Positions 49,228 to 59,612 of a DNA stretch of 64,000 nt are shown piece after piece (within the stretch, counting starts at the first letter, position 1; each line of letters begins with the position of its first letter). The DNA comes from Ignavibacteria bacterium. GTDB lineage: Bacteria > Bacteroidota > Ignavibacteria > Kapaibacteriales > UBA2268. Location of the stretch: assembly GCA_031261605.1 (NCBI GenBank), contig JAISJI010000027.1, forward strand, positions 1-64,000, in the 5' to 3' direction. Under the pieces are notes generated by a model. It worked only from the letters and a program-made list of their open reading frames with translations, did no database searches and was not told the origin of the DNA. A program made the translations under genes and the position numbers.

Positions 49228-51778
49228 TAAACTCATTACAATTATTACTTTTCTCTCTCTTACTAACGCACTGCTTGCAGTGGATTGGTCGGATTATCTG
49301 TGGATTGAGGCAAAGGTTACGCCGGAGATGCTAACTAACACATATTGGCTTGAGTTCTCGGCTTTGCCGGGTAATCCTCGCTATATGTATTCTTGTGGAA
49401 ATTATGGAAATTCTCAAAGCAATAGAGCGGTATTTGCAAAATCAAATGATTCAGGTAAAACATGGAATGCGAAAGTTGTCTCTGAAAGTATGCACGCAGA
49501 GTCAGTCCATTTTGTTGATTCAAATGTAGGATATATGTCCGGCTCTAATAAGATGCTAAAGACCACAGATGGTGGAGAGACGTGGAAGCGTCTTAACGTG
49601 GAAACTAGTAATTATGTATATATAGAAATGGTATGGGGTTCTTATGCGATGGGAAATAGTGTGTGGGTTATTGGCGGAAATTGCTCAACGGGAACTCAAA
49701 GATTTTGGCACTCAAAAGATGGCGGACAAACATGGAATTGCTTTCAAACAAAAGTTAGCGTCTCAACTCTTTCTGATATAGTAATGTATGAAGAGTTTGG
49801 ATTAGGATATGCTATTGGTAGTGGAATAGTATGGAAGACAACGAATGGCGGAGATACTTGGCAGATACATTGCGCTACACCAGATTTCTATTGGTATGAT
49901 AATGTTTATGGCTCTGGCTCTACAGATACTGTGAATATTAATTGGCACGAAGATATTGCAATTTATAATCAATCAATTCTCATACCGGCATCTCCAGGGT
50001 GTAGTGGAGGTGGCTCAAGACATAATGGTGGAATGGCATTTTCTACCGATATGGGAATGACTTGGAAAACATTCAATACCAAGAGCGATATGTTTGGCAC
50101 ATTCCTTGTAAATGACTCGTCCGGCTGGGCTTGCGGCACAGAGAGCGAACTTTACTTTACTACGGATTATGGTAAGAATTGGATAAAAATGATATGCGGA
50201 GTGAAAGACCATACAAATTTTGATGATATATATTTCATAAACGACTCTGTTGGATTTGTTACCGGTGATGGCGGAATGCACAGATTAATCAGACGTAGCG
50301 ATACAATTAGTGTAATTGGAGATACATTGCTTTGCATTCCACATCCGGTAACGCTTTCTGCATCTAACTACTTCAATTACTATGAGTGGTATCGGATAAG
50401 TGGCAAAGATACAATACTTGTTATATCCACTACTGAGAATTCTATAGATGTAAATAAAGCGGGCAATTATATCGTAAAAGGCGTAAATTATAACTGTTAT
50501 GCAGTTACTTCGTCAGTTTTTACTGTTGTGCAGCCCGACATACCGGATATAGTTATTAAAACAGATAAGCCGTATTATTGTTTTGGAGATAGCGCTATAA
50601 TAGAGATTGACCCAGCGGTTGTCAGCCAAATTGAGGCATTGGCTGAAGCCGGACTAATACTCAAAGATGTTCCCTATGATTTGCGACACGGATACGAAAC
50701 CAAAGACGGACTAATATATAAGATATACTTGTATAATATCAATACGACAGATGTAACCGGCTATTTCTTTTGGAAGAACGAATTTGGTTGCACCGATACC
50801 ATTAAATTTACATTGGATATAGCGCCTTACATCAAACCAATACTAAAACCAGTCGGCAATATGAGTTTTTGTGTTGGCGAGGAGCATAGCATAAAATTTG
50901 AGAATGCCTATATGTTCAGCGATTACGATTGGTATAATGATAGCGGTATTGTGGCATCTAATGTGCCGGAAATAGATGTGTCTAATTTGGGGGTATCCAC
51001 TATAGTGACCCTTTATTACTATGTAATTGCTTCTGTTGATGGTCGCTGTCCTGTTCATTCCGATACGCAAAAGGTGGTCGTTAGAAATGATAGTAATAGG
51101 ATATATTTATCTGATTTAGAAATTCCATTTTTCATTGACTCCGTTGCTTTTGGCTTCCAAGGTTACCGCTACTTGCAACTGCATAATACGTGCAGTGAGG
51201 AATATACCATAGAGCAAGTGTATTTTGCTAATAAATATGCTTTTACAGCACCACAAAGCCAATTCCCAATTACAATACAACCGTATGGCACAGCGCTACT
51301 GCTGATTTACTTTACACCTACCGATTTGGATTTACAAGAGGATACGCTGTATTTGCTTGATAATTGCTCTACCCATTTTATACCGCTGTCTGCTTTTAGC
51401 AAAAAGGGCATTGATAGCGCTGAAGGTCTTTGTAATACGATAGTTACTATTACGACACGTAGTGCAAATGTGAAAAAGATAATGACGCTAACCCAGCCAA
51501 TGCCAAATCCAACATCCACTATGGGAAAAATTGTATATCAAATTACTGCGGATGCGGAGGACAATTTTGCGAATAATTTCGTAAATGACATTAAAGTAAT
51601 TACTTACGATATGCTTGGTAGAGAAATAGATATACCATATAATGTTAAATCTATGGCGAAAACTCAAGAAAATGAAATTGGCGAAATTACATACAATTTA
51701 CAGAATGTAAATTCAGGCGTTTATTTTATGCGAATTGTATTGGATGATGCCCAGCACTTGTTTATATTAAACAAGTAA
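49193..51778 (+). CDS. YCF48/BNR-like secreted protein with T9SS type A sorting domain
   Basis: repeated KTTxGGxTW units; LTQPMPNPTSTMGKIVYQI..NVNSGVYFMRIVLDD C-terminus; likely start 49214-49220. Confidence 0.88.
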   Translation: MLFVSGVMQMRNKLITIITFLSLTNALLAVDWSDYLWIEAKVTPEMLTNTYWLEFSALPGNPRYMYSCGNYGNSQSNRAVFAKSNDSGKTWNAKVVSESMHAESVHFVDSNVGYMSGSNKMLKTTDGGETWKRLNVETSNYVYIEMVWGSYAMGNSVWVIGGNCSTGTQRFWHSKDGGQTWNCFQTKVSVSTLSDIVMYEEFGLGYAIGSGIVWKTTNGGDTWQIHCATPDFYWYDNVYGSGSTDTVNINWHEDIAIYNQSILIPASPGCSGGGSRHNGGMAFSTDMGMTWKTFNTKSDMFGTFLVNDSSGWACGTESELYFTTDYGKNWIKMICGVKDHTNFDDIYFINDSVGFVTGDGGMHRLIRRSDTISVIGDTLLCIPHPVTLSASNYFNYYEWYRISGKDTILVISTTENSIDVNKAGNYIVKGVNYNCYAVTSSVFTVVQPDIPDIVIKTDKPYYCFGDSAIIEIDPAVVSQIEALAEAGLILKDVPYDLRHGYETKDGLIYKIYLYNINTTDVTGYFFWKNEFGCTDTIKFTLDIAPYIKPILKPVGNMSFCVGEEHSIKFENAYMFSDYDWYNDSGIVASNVPEIDVSNLGVSTIVTLYYYVIASVDGRCPVHSDTQKVVVRNDSNRIYLSDLEIPFFIDSVAFGFQGYRYLQLHNTCSEEYTIEQVYFANKYAFTAPQSQFPITIQPYGTALLLIYFTPTDLDLQEDTLYLLDNCSTHFIPLSAFSKKGIDSAEGLCNTIVTITTRSANVKKIMTLTQPMPNPTSTMGKIVYQITADAEDNFANNFVNDIKVITYDMLGREIDIPYNVKSMAKTQENEIGEITYNLQNVNSGVYFMRIVLDDAQHLFILNK

Positions 51779-51874
51779 GAACTTATGAAAAACGATTGGA
51801 CGAAAAACGAAATTGCTTTATTATGTCGTAAAAATATGGTATATTAGTATATTATTAAGTAAGAAAAAGGAAAA

Positions 51875-54199
51875 ATGTTCTCACCAAAGCATAATATTCA
51901 ACACTTGCTACTATTGCTGGCATCTGTTCTTGTGTTGCTAATATCGTTGAATGGCTGTAAATCTAAGGGCTACGGCAATTTTACGACATACTATAACACA
52001 TTCTATAACGAACAGAAACTGATGGACCAATGCGAGGAAGAGTTTGAGTTTCAATCCGAAAAGAAACGCACTAAGCCACGCATACTTGTTCCATTACCAG
52101 AAAATGCTGAGTTAAACAAAACAGACGGGCAAGTTCCACCATTTTTAGCAGGACTAAAAGTGGATAAAGCGGCGCGTCAAGCAGTAAATACTAAGTTAGA
52201 TTCCATTTTGATAAAGGGTTCGAAGATATTAGCAACATCTCCCAAAAGCGAATATGTTGCTCCATCCTTGTTTCTAATGGCGAAGACCTACTTCTATCGT
52301 GAGGAATGGCTGCCATCGCAAATCAAATGTAGCGAATTGATAGATAAAGAGCCGATTGGTAAGTGGTCTGCGGATGCGCATTTGTTGCTCGCTATGAACT
52401 TGCTGATGCAAGGAAAGTATGAATCAGGCATTACAATGCTGTCCCGAACTGTGGATGTGGCATGGCTTAACACCCGCTATGATATATTAACGAAAGCGTT
52501 CAACATAGAAGCAGAGATGGCTCTATTCAGAGGAAATTTGGATGATGCTTTGCGTCCATATTTTCAAGCAATAGCACAATCCGATGACAACGCACAAAGA
52601 GCATTATGGCAAAATGAACTCGCCTCAATTCTATTTAGAATGCACAAGTGGGATAGAGCAGAGAAGGCATACGCTAATGTAATGAAGTATAGTCCAGACC
52701 TTACCACCGAGTATGAAGCGAAGTTGTATCGTGCTTCGTGTCTCATTCGTTTGGATAGATATATAGAGGCAGAGCGAATACTAAGTAGATTAGATGATGA
52801 TGGAAAATTTGAGGATTGGAAGGACTATGTAGCGACTCAGCGGATGATACAGACGCTTCTATCGGGTAATAAAGAACAGATAATACAGATGGAATTACGG
52901 ACCGACTCTCTATTTCCTACCAGCGTTCCAAAAACCGCATACTATTTTGAAAAAGGACTCGCCCAATTTGAGTCGGGCGATTATTTGAATGCACGCTCTT
53001 CTATTGGCAAAGCAAGGATAAGCATTCCGGCTATCTCCGCTCCATCCAATAGAATGTTCATCTTTATGAACCAGAGAGAGCAATATGTTCAGTCCATTGC
53101 CGATAGTTACGAGGCAATAGAGAAATTAAAAAATCCACCAGAAGCGATAGTAGACACTTCTAACTCTAATGCTATTGCGGAGAAAGACGCTACATCAGAT
53201 ACATCCAACGTTGTTGTTAAAGAAGAAGCACCGGCGAAAACTGAATCACAATTACTCATTGAAGCAGCAAAAAGTTATTTTGAACTTGCGAGAATGCACG
53301 CCAATATTGGTCATAACGATTCCGCAAATTACTTCTACAAAAAAGCAGCAGATGTTGCTCCAACTACAGAGCCAAATTCCTCGCGCTACCTCTATGTATA
53401 TGCCGAAAGTATTAGACCCACAAATGCTTGGCAAGCGGACTCTATACTTAATATAATCGCTGAGACACAGCCCAAGACAGAATATGGACAAGTTGCATTG
53501 GCACGCTTAGGATACACCGCAGCATTCGTTACCGATACCGCTAAGATGCTCTATAACTCTGGCTATGAGTTAATGAAATACAACGAATATGCTTTAGCAA
53601 AAGAGCGTCTAACCAAAGTATTTACCACATATCCGGACAATGATGTTTATGCTCCCAAAGCACTTTATGCCTTGGGCTATCTCTACGAGAACCGATTGAA
53701 AATGCCAGATAGTGCAAATTACTATTATCTAATTATTCTCCAGAAGTATCCAACATCCGAATATGCAAAAGAGTTAGCATTACCAACTACATATAAGGAT
53801 TTGGTGGATAACAATATGGAGATACCTGATTCACTTAAAACACGTATTGTAGAACTCTACACCGCCGACACCTCTATCATCCATAAGGAATACGATAGCA
53901 CATTGTTGGCGAATCCCAATAAAGATGGTGGCTTCAGTTTTGATGATTTGAAAAATCCATCCAAACTGTTAGATAAAGCAAAGAAAAAAATCCAAGATAA
54001 AATAGACGCTGCTAAGGAAGTAGTGAATGACCCTAACAAATTGCTTGATGATGCGATTGAAGGAGCAAAAGGTGCCGTGAAAGTTCCAAAGGTTGAGGAC
54101 TTTGTCCCCGGTGAAAAGAAAGAAGGAGAAGGCGAGGAAGATAATAATCCAGAAGATGAAAAGAAGCCGGAAGAAGAGAAAAAGCCGGAAGGCAGTTAA
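51875..54199 (+). CDS. TPR lipoprotein, PorW/SprE-like T9SS accessory candidate
   Basis: lipobox SLNGCKS; GNFTTYYNTFYNEQKLMDQCEEEF; multiple TPR units; acidic Lys/Glu-rich tail. Confidence 0.75.
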   Translation: MFSPKHNIQHLLLLLASVLVLLISLNGCKSKGYGNFTTYYNTFYNEQKLMDQCEEEFEFQSEKKRTKPRILVPLPENAELNKTDGQVPPFLAGLKVDKAARQAVNTKLDSILIKGSKILATSPKSEYVAPSLFLMAKTYFYREEWLPSQIKCSELIDKEPIGKWSADAHLLLAMNLLMQGKYESGITMLSRTVDVAWLNTRYDILTKAFNIEAEMALFRGNLDDALRPYFQAIAQSDDNAQRALWQNELASILFRMHKWDRAEKAYANVMKYSPDLTTEYEAKLYRASCLIRLDRYIEAERILSRLDDDGKFEDWKDYVATQRMIQTLLSGNKEQIIQMELRTDSLFPTSVPKTAYYFEKGLAQFESGDYLNARSSIGKARISIPAISAPSNRMFIFMNQREQYVQSIADSYEAIEKLKNPPEAIVDTSNSNAIAEKDATSDTSNVVVKEEAPAKTESQLLIEAAKSYFELARMHANIGHNDSANYFYKKAADVAPTTEPNSSRYLYVYAESIRPTNAWQADSILNIIAETQPKTEYGQVALARLGYTAAFVTDTAKMLYNSGYELMKYNEYALAKERLTKVFTTYPDNDVYAPKALYALGYLYENRLKMPDSANYYYLIILQKYPTSEYAKELALPTTYKDLVDNNMEIPDSLKTRIVELYTADTSIIHKEYDSTLLANPNKDGGFSFDDLKNPSKLLDKAKKKIQDKIDAAKEVVNDPNKLLDDAIEGAKGAVKVPKVEDFVPGEKKEGEGEEDNNPEDEKKPEEEKKPEGS

Positions 54200-54221
54200 T
54201 ATAATTTTTACTTAAAGAAAT

Positions 54222-55340
54222 ATGTCAAAGAAAGTCACAAATCCCCACAAAAAATTAAACGCTCCATCTGTTTCGTCTAATGTTGATGTGCTACAAAAGA
54301 AATTAGCGTGGTATGAGTCCTTTTTCAAAAATGCCTCAGATGCGTTGCTAATCATACAGCCGGAGACGTGGAACGTGCTTGATGCAAACGATTACTCTGC
54401 CCATCTATTCAATATGGAGCAAGCAGAACTAATTGGCTCGTCTATTCCGCAGTTTCGGCGTATCTTTAAGTTGTTGCAGAAGGAAAGTAGCCATAGCGTT
54501 TTGAGCGAACTATCTGTTGTGTCCTCTACCGGCAAAGAAATAATGGTGGAGGTTAGCGCAAGGTTTGTAAAAATAGATGATGAACTGCTGATACAAGCCA
54601 TCGCCAGAGATGTAAGCGAGCAACATGAATTGACAGATAAATTGGTGCAAGCCGATAAATTGGTATTGCTTGGGCAACTCTCCGCCGGTGTAGCACACGA
54701 TATTCGTAATCCATTGGCGGCAGTGAATCTGAATCTGCAACTACTGAAGCGTAGCATTCCTGACGGCTCTGCTGACCACAATTATATTGATGTAGCATTG
54801 CAAGGAGTGGAACGCATACATCGCATTGTGGAGGTATCACTCAACTTCTCTAAGCCGACGGTAATAGAGGAAGCGAATGTTAATATGAACTCCATAATAC
54901 CGACAGTGCTTGATATGACGGCTTCAGCAATTAAGAAGAAAGATATTACGGTAGAGATTTTGTTAGATGAAAATCTCTCGGAGGTCTCTGCTGACGCTAA
55001 GCAACTGCAGCAAGTATTTATCAATTTGATTACGAATGCTGCGGACGCAATAAAGAATACTGGTATTTTGAAGATAAAGACATACACCGAACAACCGCAA
55101 CGTAGCGGAGAACGTGGCTTTGCTGTTGTTGCAGTATCGGATAATGGCTGTGGCATTCCGGAAGAGGACTTAACCAAAATATTCAACCCATTTTTTACCC
55201 GAAAGGCAGACGGAACAGGACTTGGGCTACCTATAACTCAACGAATACTACACCAACACGGTGGCGTTGTGGATGTAGAGAGCGTATTCGGAGAAGGCAC
55301 GACCTTTTATGTGAAGTTGCCTGTAATTTCAAAACAATAA
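54222..55340 (+). CDS. PAS-domain sensor histidine kinase (NtrB-like)
   Basis: PAS domain; GQLSAGVAHDIRNPLAAVNLNLQLL; GTGLGLPITQRILHQHGG. Confidence 0.93.
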   Translation: MSKKVTNPHKKLNAPSVSSNVDVLQKKLAWYESFFKNASDALLIIQPETWNVLDANDYSAHLFNMEQAELIGSSIPQFRRIFKLLQKESSHSVLSELSVVSSTGKEIMVEVSARFVKIDDELLIQAIARDVSEQHELTDKLVQADKLVLLGQLSAGVAHDIRNPLAAVNLNLQLLKRSIPDGSADHNYIDVALQGVERIHRIVEVSLNFSKPTVIEEANVNMNSIIPTVLDMTASAIKKKDITVEILLDENLSEVSADAKQLQQVFINLITNAADAIKNTGILKIKTYTEQPQRSGERGFAVVAVSDNGCGIPEEDLTKIFNPFFTRKADGTGLGLPITQRILHQHGGVVDVESVFGEGTTFYVKLPVISKQ

Positions 55341-55367
55341 TTCTTTAATACTAAATACATAATTATT

Positions 55368-56141
55368 ATGGAAAATAACTTAGAACAAACGCCGAGCAAT
55401 GAAAACCAAAATGCACATTGCCATCATCACCAATCCAAGAGTTTGGGAATTATAATATTTGCATCTGCATTTCTTATGTCCTCATTCTTCATTGGCAATT
55501 CTATTAAGACATTGCGAAGTGCCGGCACTATCACAGTGAAGGGCTATGCCGAAATGGATATAGTATCTGACTACGCAGCGTGGGAAGGAACTATAAATCT
55601 TAGTTCAACCAACCTATCGGATGGATATAGGAATATCAATATTCTTAAAGATAGAGTAGAGATATATCTGGTAGAAAATGGCTTTAAGAAAGAAGACATT
55701 GAATTTGGGCGACTTTCATATAACGAAAATATTCATTATCTGAATAATGGTGATACACGCCACGAAGGATATATTTTTCATCAAAGCGTTTATCTTGGCT
55801 CGAGCGATGTATATAAAATAAGAGATATTTCTCAAAAAATAACCGAATTGATAGGCGAAGGCATTGAGTTCTATTCTGGTGAGCCGCAATATTCTTACAC
55901 AAAGATTAATGATTTGAAATTGAAAATGATTGGAATTGCTTCCAAAGATGCAAAGAAGCGTGCTGTAGAGATTGCGAGTAGTGCTGATAATAGCATCGGC
56001 TCTATCCTTTCTGCTTCGCAAGGTGTATTCCAAATTACACCAGCCGGCTCAAATGAAGTGAATGATTACGGAATGAACGATATGTCCTCCATCAATAAGA
56101 CCATTAAGTCCGTTGTGACTATCCAATATTCAGTGGAATAG
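55368..56141 (+). CDS. SIMPL (DUF541) domain membrane-anchored protein
   Basis: single TM; GTITVKGYAEMDIVSDYAAWEGTI...KKRAVEIA. Confidence 0.88.
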   Translation: MENNLEQTPSNENQNAHCHHHQSKSLGIIIFASAFLMSSFFIGNSIKTLRSAGTITVKGYAEMDIVSDYAAWEGTINLSSTNLSDGYRNINILKDRVEIYLVENGFKKEDIEFGRLSYNENIHYLNNGDTRHEGYIFHQSVYLGSSDVYKIRDISQKITELIGEGIEFYSGEPQYSYTKINDLKLKMIGIASKDAKKRAVEIASSADNSIGSILSASQGVFQITPAGSNEVNDYGMNDMSSINKTIKSVVTIQYSVE

Positions 56142-56192
56142 CCAATTTTTATTAATCCGAAATTTGAATTAACCTAATAACATAATATCAAT

Positions 56193-57617
56193 ATGGAAAA
56201 AGAAAATTATAGCATAGTTGTAATAGATGACGACCCGCTAGTAAATCAAACAATAAAGTCAATCTTTATCCCGAAGTATGAGCGTGTGGAAGCATTTTTA
56301 GATGCAGCCGAAGCATTAGATAAACTACATACAATCAATCCCGACCTATTATTTTTAGATATATATATTGGGTATCACAATGGCATAGAGATATTGGAAC
56401 AACTGCGTAAAGAAGGTTGGACAATGCCTGTGATAATAATAACTGCCCACCACGATATTAACCTAGCTGTAAAAGCGATGAAATTAGGTGCAGAGGACTT
56501 TGCTCTTAAGCCACTTAATTTGGAACAGTTAGAAATATCTGCTAAACGTTCTCTACACAATAAGGCAACGATGAAGCGTCTAGAAATAGCCCAAGAGAAG
56601 TTGCAGATTGACCAGCCAAACGAAATTATCGGTTCATCCGAAGGTATGAGAAAGGCATTGAATACGGCGCGTATCGTAGCATCGGCTGAGAATACAACTG
56701 TGCTAATTACCGGCGAGAGCGGAACAGGTAAAGAATTGCTCGCACATTTCATTCACGATAATTCTCCACGTGCAAAGGGTCCATTTATCTCAATAAATTG
56801 CGGTGCTATACCGCGTGATTTGGCGGAGAATGAACTATTTGGACACGAGAAGGGAGCATTTACAGGGGCTACCGATAAAGTGAAACTTGGTAAATTTGAG
56901 CAAGCGCAACACGGCACTATTCTATTGGATGAAGTTGCAGAGTTAAGTCAAGAATTACAAATTAAACTACTACGTGTATTACAGGAGCGCAAGTTCTTCC
57001 GGCTTGGTGGCTCGAAGGAAGTATCCATTGATGTTCGTGTAATTGCTGCAACAAATAAGAATTTGGAGAATGCAATAGAAGATGGCACTTTCCGCGAAGA
57101 CCTTTACTATCGTCTAAATGTAGCGAATATACTGCTACCACCACTCAGAGATAGAGGTGATGATATTCTTACGCTTGCATTTTCATTTGTCAAGGAATTT
57201 AATCATAAATTTGGAAGAGCAATCAAGGGCGTTTCGCCGGAAGCAGCAGATATACTGATGCATCATAGTTGGAAAGGAAATATACGTGAATTGCGCAATA
57301 TTATAGAGCGTGTAGTGCTATTGCATGAGTCTGATGACCCGATTACAAAAGAGGAGTTGAGTTTCGTAAAAAGTAGTTCAATGCTACAAGTGGCTGGTAA
57401 AGCAACGAATATTGAGATACCAGACCGCGGGCATTTCCTCCAAATATCTCATAATGGTGCTAAGATGGAAGACGTAGTGAAAGACCTAATTATACAGACG
57501 CTGAAGCTTACCGGTGGCAACCAAGTAGCGGCAACAAAATTATTAGATACTTCGCGTGCTCGTCTGCGATATAGGATTGAGCAATACGGCATAGTAACAG
57601 ATAAGACAATTGAATAA
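56193..57617 (+). CDS. sigma-54-dependent response regulator (NtrC family)
   Basis: receiver domain; GESGTGKELLAHFIH, GAFTGATDKVKLGKFEQA, Fis-type HTH C-terminus. Confidence 0.97.
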   Translation: MEKENYSIVVIDDDPLVNQTIKSIFIPKYERVEAFLDAAEALDKLHTINPDLLFLDIYIGYHNGIEILEQLRKEGWTMPVIIITAHHDINLAVKAMKLGAEDFALKPLNLEQLEISAKRSLHNKATMKRLEIAQEKLQIDQPNEIIGSSEGMRKALNTARIVASAENTTVLITGESGTGKELLAHFIHDNSPRAKGPFISINCGAIPRDLAENELFGHEKGAFTGATDKVKLGKFEQAQHGTILLDEVAELSQELQIKLLRVLQERKFFRLGGSKEVSIDVRVIAATNKNLENAIEDGTFREDLYYRLNVANILLPPLRDRGDDILTLAFSFVKEFNHKFGRAIKGVSPEAADILMHHSWKGNIRELRNIIERVVLLHESDDPITKEELSFVKSSSMLQVAGKATNIEIPDRGHFLQISHNGAKMEDVVKDLIIQTLKLTGGNQVAATKLLDTSRARLRYRIEQYGIVTDKTIE

Positions 57618-57621
57618 GTAA

Positions 57622-59559
57622 ATGGATAATCCCATAGATATTTCCATTGTAATAGTTAATTACAATGTGAAGGACTTTTTACATCAATGTTTAACCTCTA
57701 TTGAGAATGCAACTAATGGGCTATCGATAGAGGTTATTGTTGTTGATAATGCCTCTACGGATGGCTCTATGGATTTCATTGAGCCGCTATTTCCAGATTA
57801 CAAATTCATTCGCTCTGCTGAGAATTTGGGTTTTGCAAAGGCGAATAACATCGCTATAAAGCAAGCACTTGGCAAGTATTTACTGATACTTAATCCGGAT
57901 ACTATACTTGCGGAGGACACGCTAACCGAAATGCTTTCCTATATGAATAGCAATAGGGAAGTCGGTATTGCTGGATGCAAAGTTCTAAACTCCGATGGCT
58001 CATTTCAAATTCAATGCCGACGTGGCTTTCCAACTCCTTGGGCATCGTTTTGCAAGTTATTTGGCTTGCAGAAGTTATTTCCAAATTCCAAATTATTCGC
58101 AAAATACAACCAAACATTCCAGCCGATTGATGCAACATATTATATAGATGCGGTGATAGGGGCATTTATGTTTTGCGATACTAAGTTGATACAGGATATA
58201 GGTGGTTTTGATGAAAATTATTTTATGTATGGCGAGGATTTGGATTTATGTCGGCAAGTTCAGTTGCACAACCGCAAAGTTGCGTATTATCATAAGACAA
58301 GCATAATTCACTTCAAAGGCGAAAGCACTCGCCGGAGTTCGCTCAATGAAATCAAACAACAGTATGATGCGATGGAGAAGTTTGCACGCAAGTATTTCTC
58401 TAACTCTATGTTATTCATATTCTTTTTGCGAATGGGAATTGTAGTTCGCTCGCTCATAGCCAGAGTGACTAAGCATAAGTTACCGATATTTATAATACTT
58501 GCGGATTTGCTGTTTATCAATCTATCTTATATAATTGGCACTTATGCTAAGTTTGGGAACTTCTTTGGCTTGCCGGATTACGCTTATCCATTGGTATTTA
58601 TAGTTTTATCGTTGGTATTCTTCCTTGCACAATTTCTCAATGGCGAGTATTTTGAAAAAAAAATATCAATTCCCAATACGATATTGTCCTTAATGCTTTC
58701 ATTTTTTATTTTATCCACATTTCCGTATTTCTTTCCGAGTTTTAGATTTAGTAGGGGAGCGTTATTAGTTGCAATCGGCGTAACTTCTTTATTATCAGTG
58801 CTTTTGCGGATTGGTATTATTGTTTTTGAGCGAGTGATAGGAAAGCATTCGGATAGACGGGTGATTATTGCAGGATGCGATGCCCAAGTGGATGTTATGA
58901 TTGCAGCGATACTCAATTCGGAGATGCAAAACATAAATATTCTGGGAATAGTTAGTACAGCAGAGAAGAGTAATTACACATCTAACCATCAATATTTAGG
59001 TAACTTAGCGGATATTAGCATTATCGCACAAAAGAACAAAGCAGATGAGGTGATAATAACGGACACCAATTTGCCGACAGCAATGATTATGCAGTTTATG
59101 AGTGGCAGTAATCAGCAAATCAAATATCATATAATACCAGAGTATGATGAACTTGTAATATCCCGTATTATTAATGACATATCAAATACACAAGTAGATT
59201 TGTATAAATATAACATTAATAAGCCGAGATTTAAATTTTTGAAGCGAACATCGGATATCCTATTGTCAATTCTATCACTTACGCTGTTTATGCCGTATTT
59301 GCTGGTAGGTAGTAAGAGTAGGAAGAATATAGGCAAGTGGTGGTCTGTGCTAATTGGTCATAAGACGGCGATAGGTGTTTATTCTGCTGGTGGTAATGAG
59401 AAGTATTGGAAGGAAGGAATAATTTCGCTTGCCCAAATAAATCATCCGGAACTGCTATCTATCAATGCTATCAACAAGTTAAACGATTATTATATGCAGA
59501 ATTATAGTTTGTCGTTGGATATAGATATTATTATAAAATACTTCATTAGACGAAAATAG
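57622..59559 (+). CDS. GT2 glycosyltransferase fused to a WbaP/WcaJ-like polyprenyl glycosylphosphotransferase scaffold with reduced catalytic region
   Basis: GT2 domain (VIVNYNVKDFL...DNASTDGSMDF); TM cluster; CoA-binding-like HSDRRVIIAGCDAQV; KRTSDILLSILSLTLFMPYL and KEGIISLAQINHPELLS..DYYMQNYSLSLDIDIIIKYF. Confidence 0.85.
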   Translation: MDNPIDISIVIVNYNVKDFLHQCLTSIENATNGLSIEVIVVDNASTDGSMDFIEPLFPDYKFIRSAENLGFAKANNIAIKQALGKYLLILNPDTILAEDTLTEMLSYMNSNREVGIAGCKVLNSDGSFQIQCRRGFPTPWASFCKLFGLQKLFPNSKLFAKYNQTFQPIDATYYIDAVIGAFMFCDTKLIQDIGGFDENYFMYGEDLDLCRQVQLHNRKVAYYHKTSIIHFKGESTRRSSLNEIKQQYDAMEKFARKYFSNSMLFIFFLRMGIVVRSLIARVTKHKLPIFIILADLLFINLSYIIGTYAKFGNFFGLPDYAYPLVFIVLSLVFFLAQFLNGEYFEKKISIPNTILSLMLSFFILSTFPYFFPSFRFSRGALLVAIGVTSLLSVLLRIGIIVFERVIGKHSDRRVIIAGCDAQVDVMIAAILNSEMQNINILGIVSTAEKSNYTSNHQYLGNLADISIIAQKNKADEVIITDTNLPTAMIMQFMSGSNQQIKYHIIPEYDELVISRIINDISNTQVDLYKYNINKPRFKFLKRTSDILLSILSLTLFMPYLLVGSKSRKNIGKWWSVLIGHKTAIGVYSAGGNEKYWKEGIISLAQINHPELLSINAINKLNDYYMQNYSLSLDIDIIIKYFIRRK

Positions 59560-59590
59560 GGACTCAAATTTGAATCCCTATTTTTGTTTT
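59555..59590. terminator. bidirectional intrinsic terminator between convergent genes
   Basis: AATAGGGA..TCAAATTTGA..TCCCTATT with flanking A and T tracts. Confidence 0.85.
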
Positions 59591-59612
59591 ATGTGTATCT
59601 TATGCAGAACTA

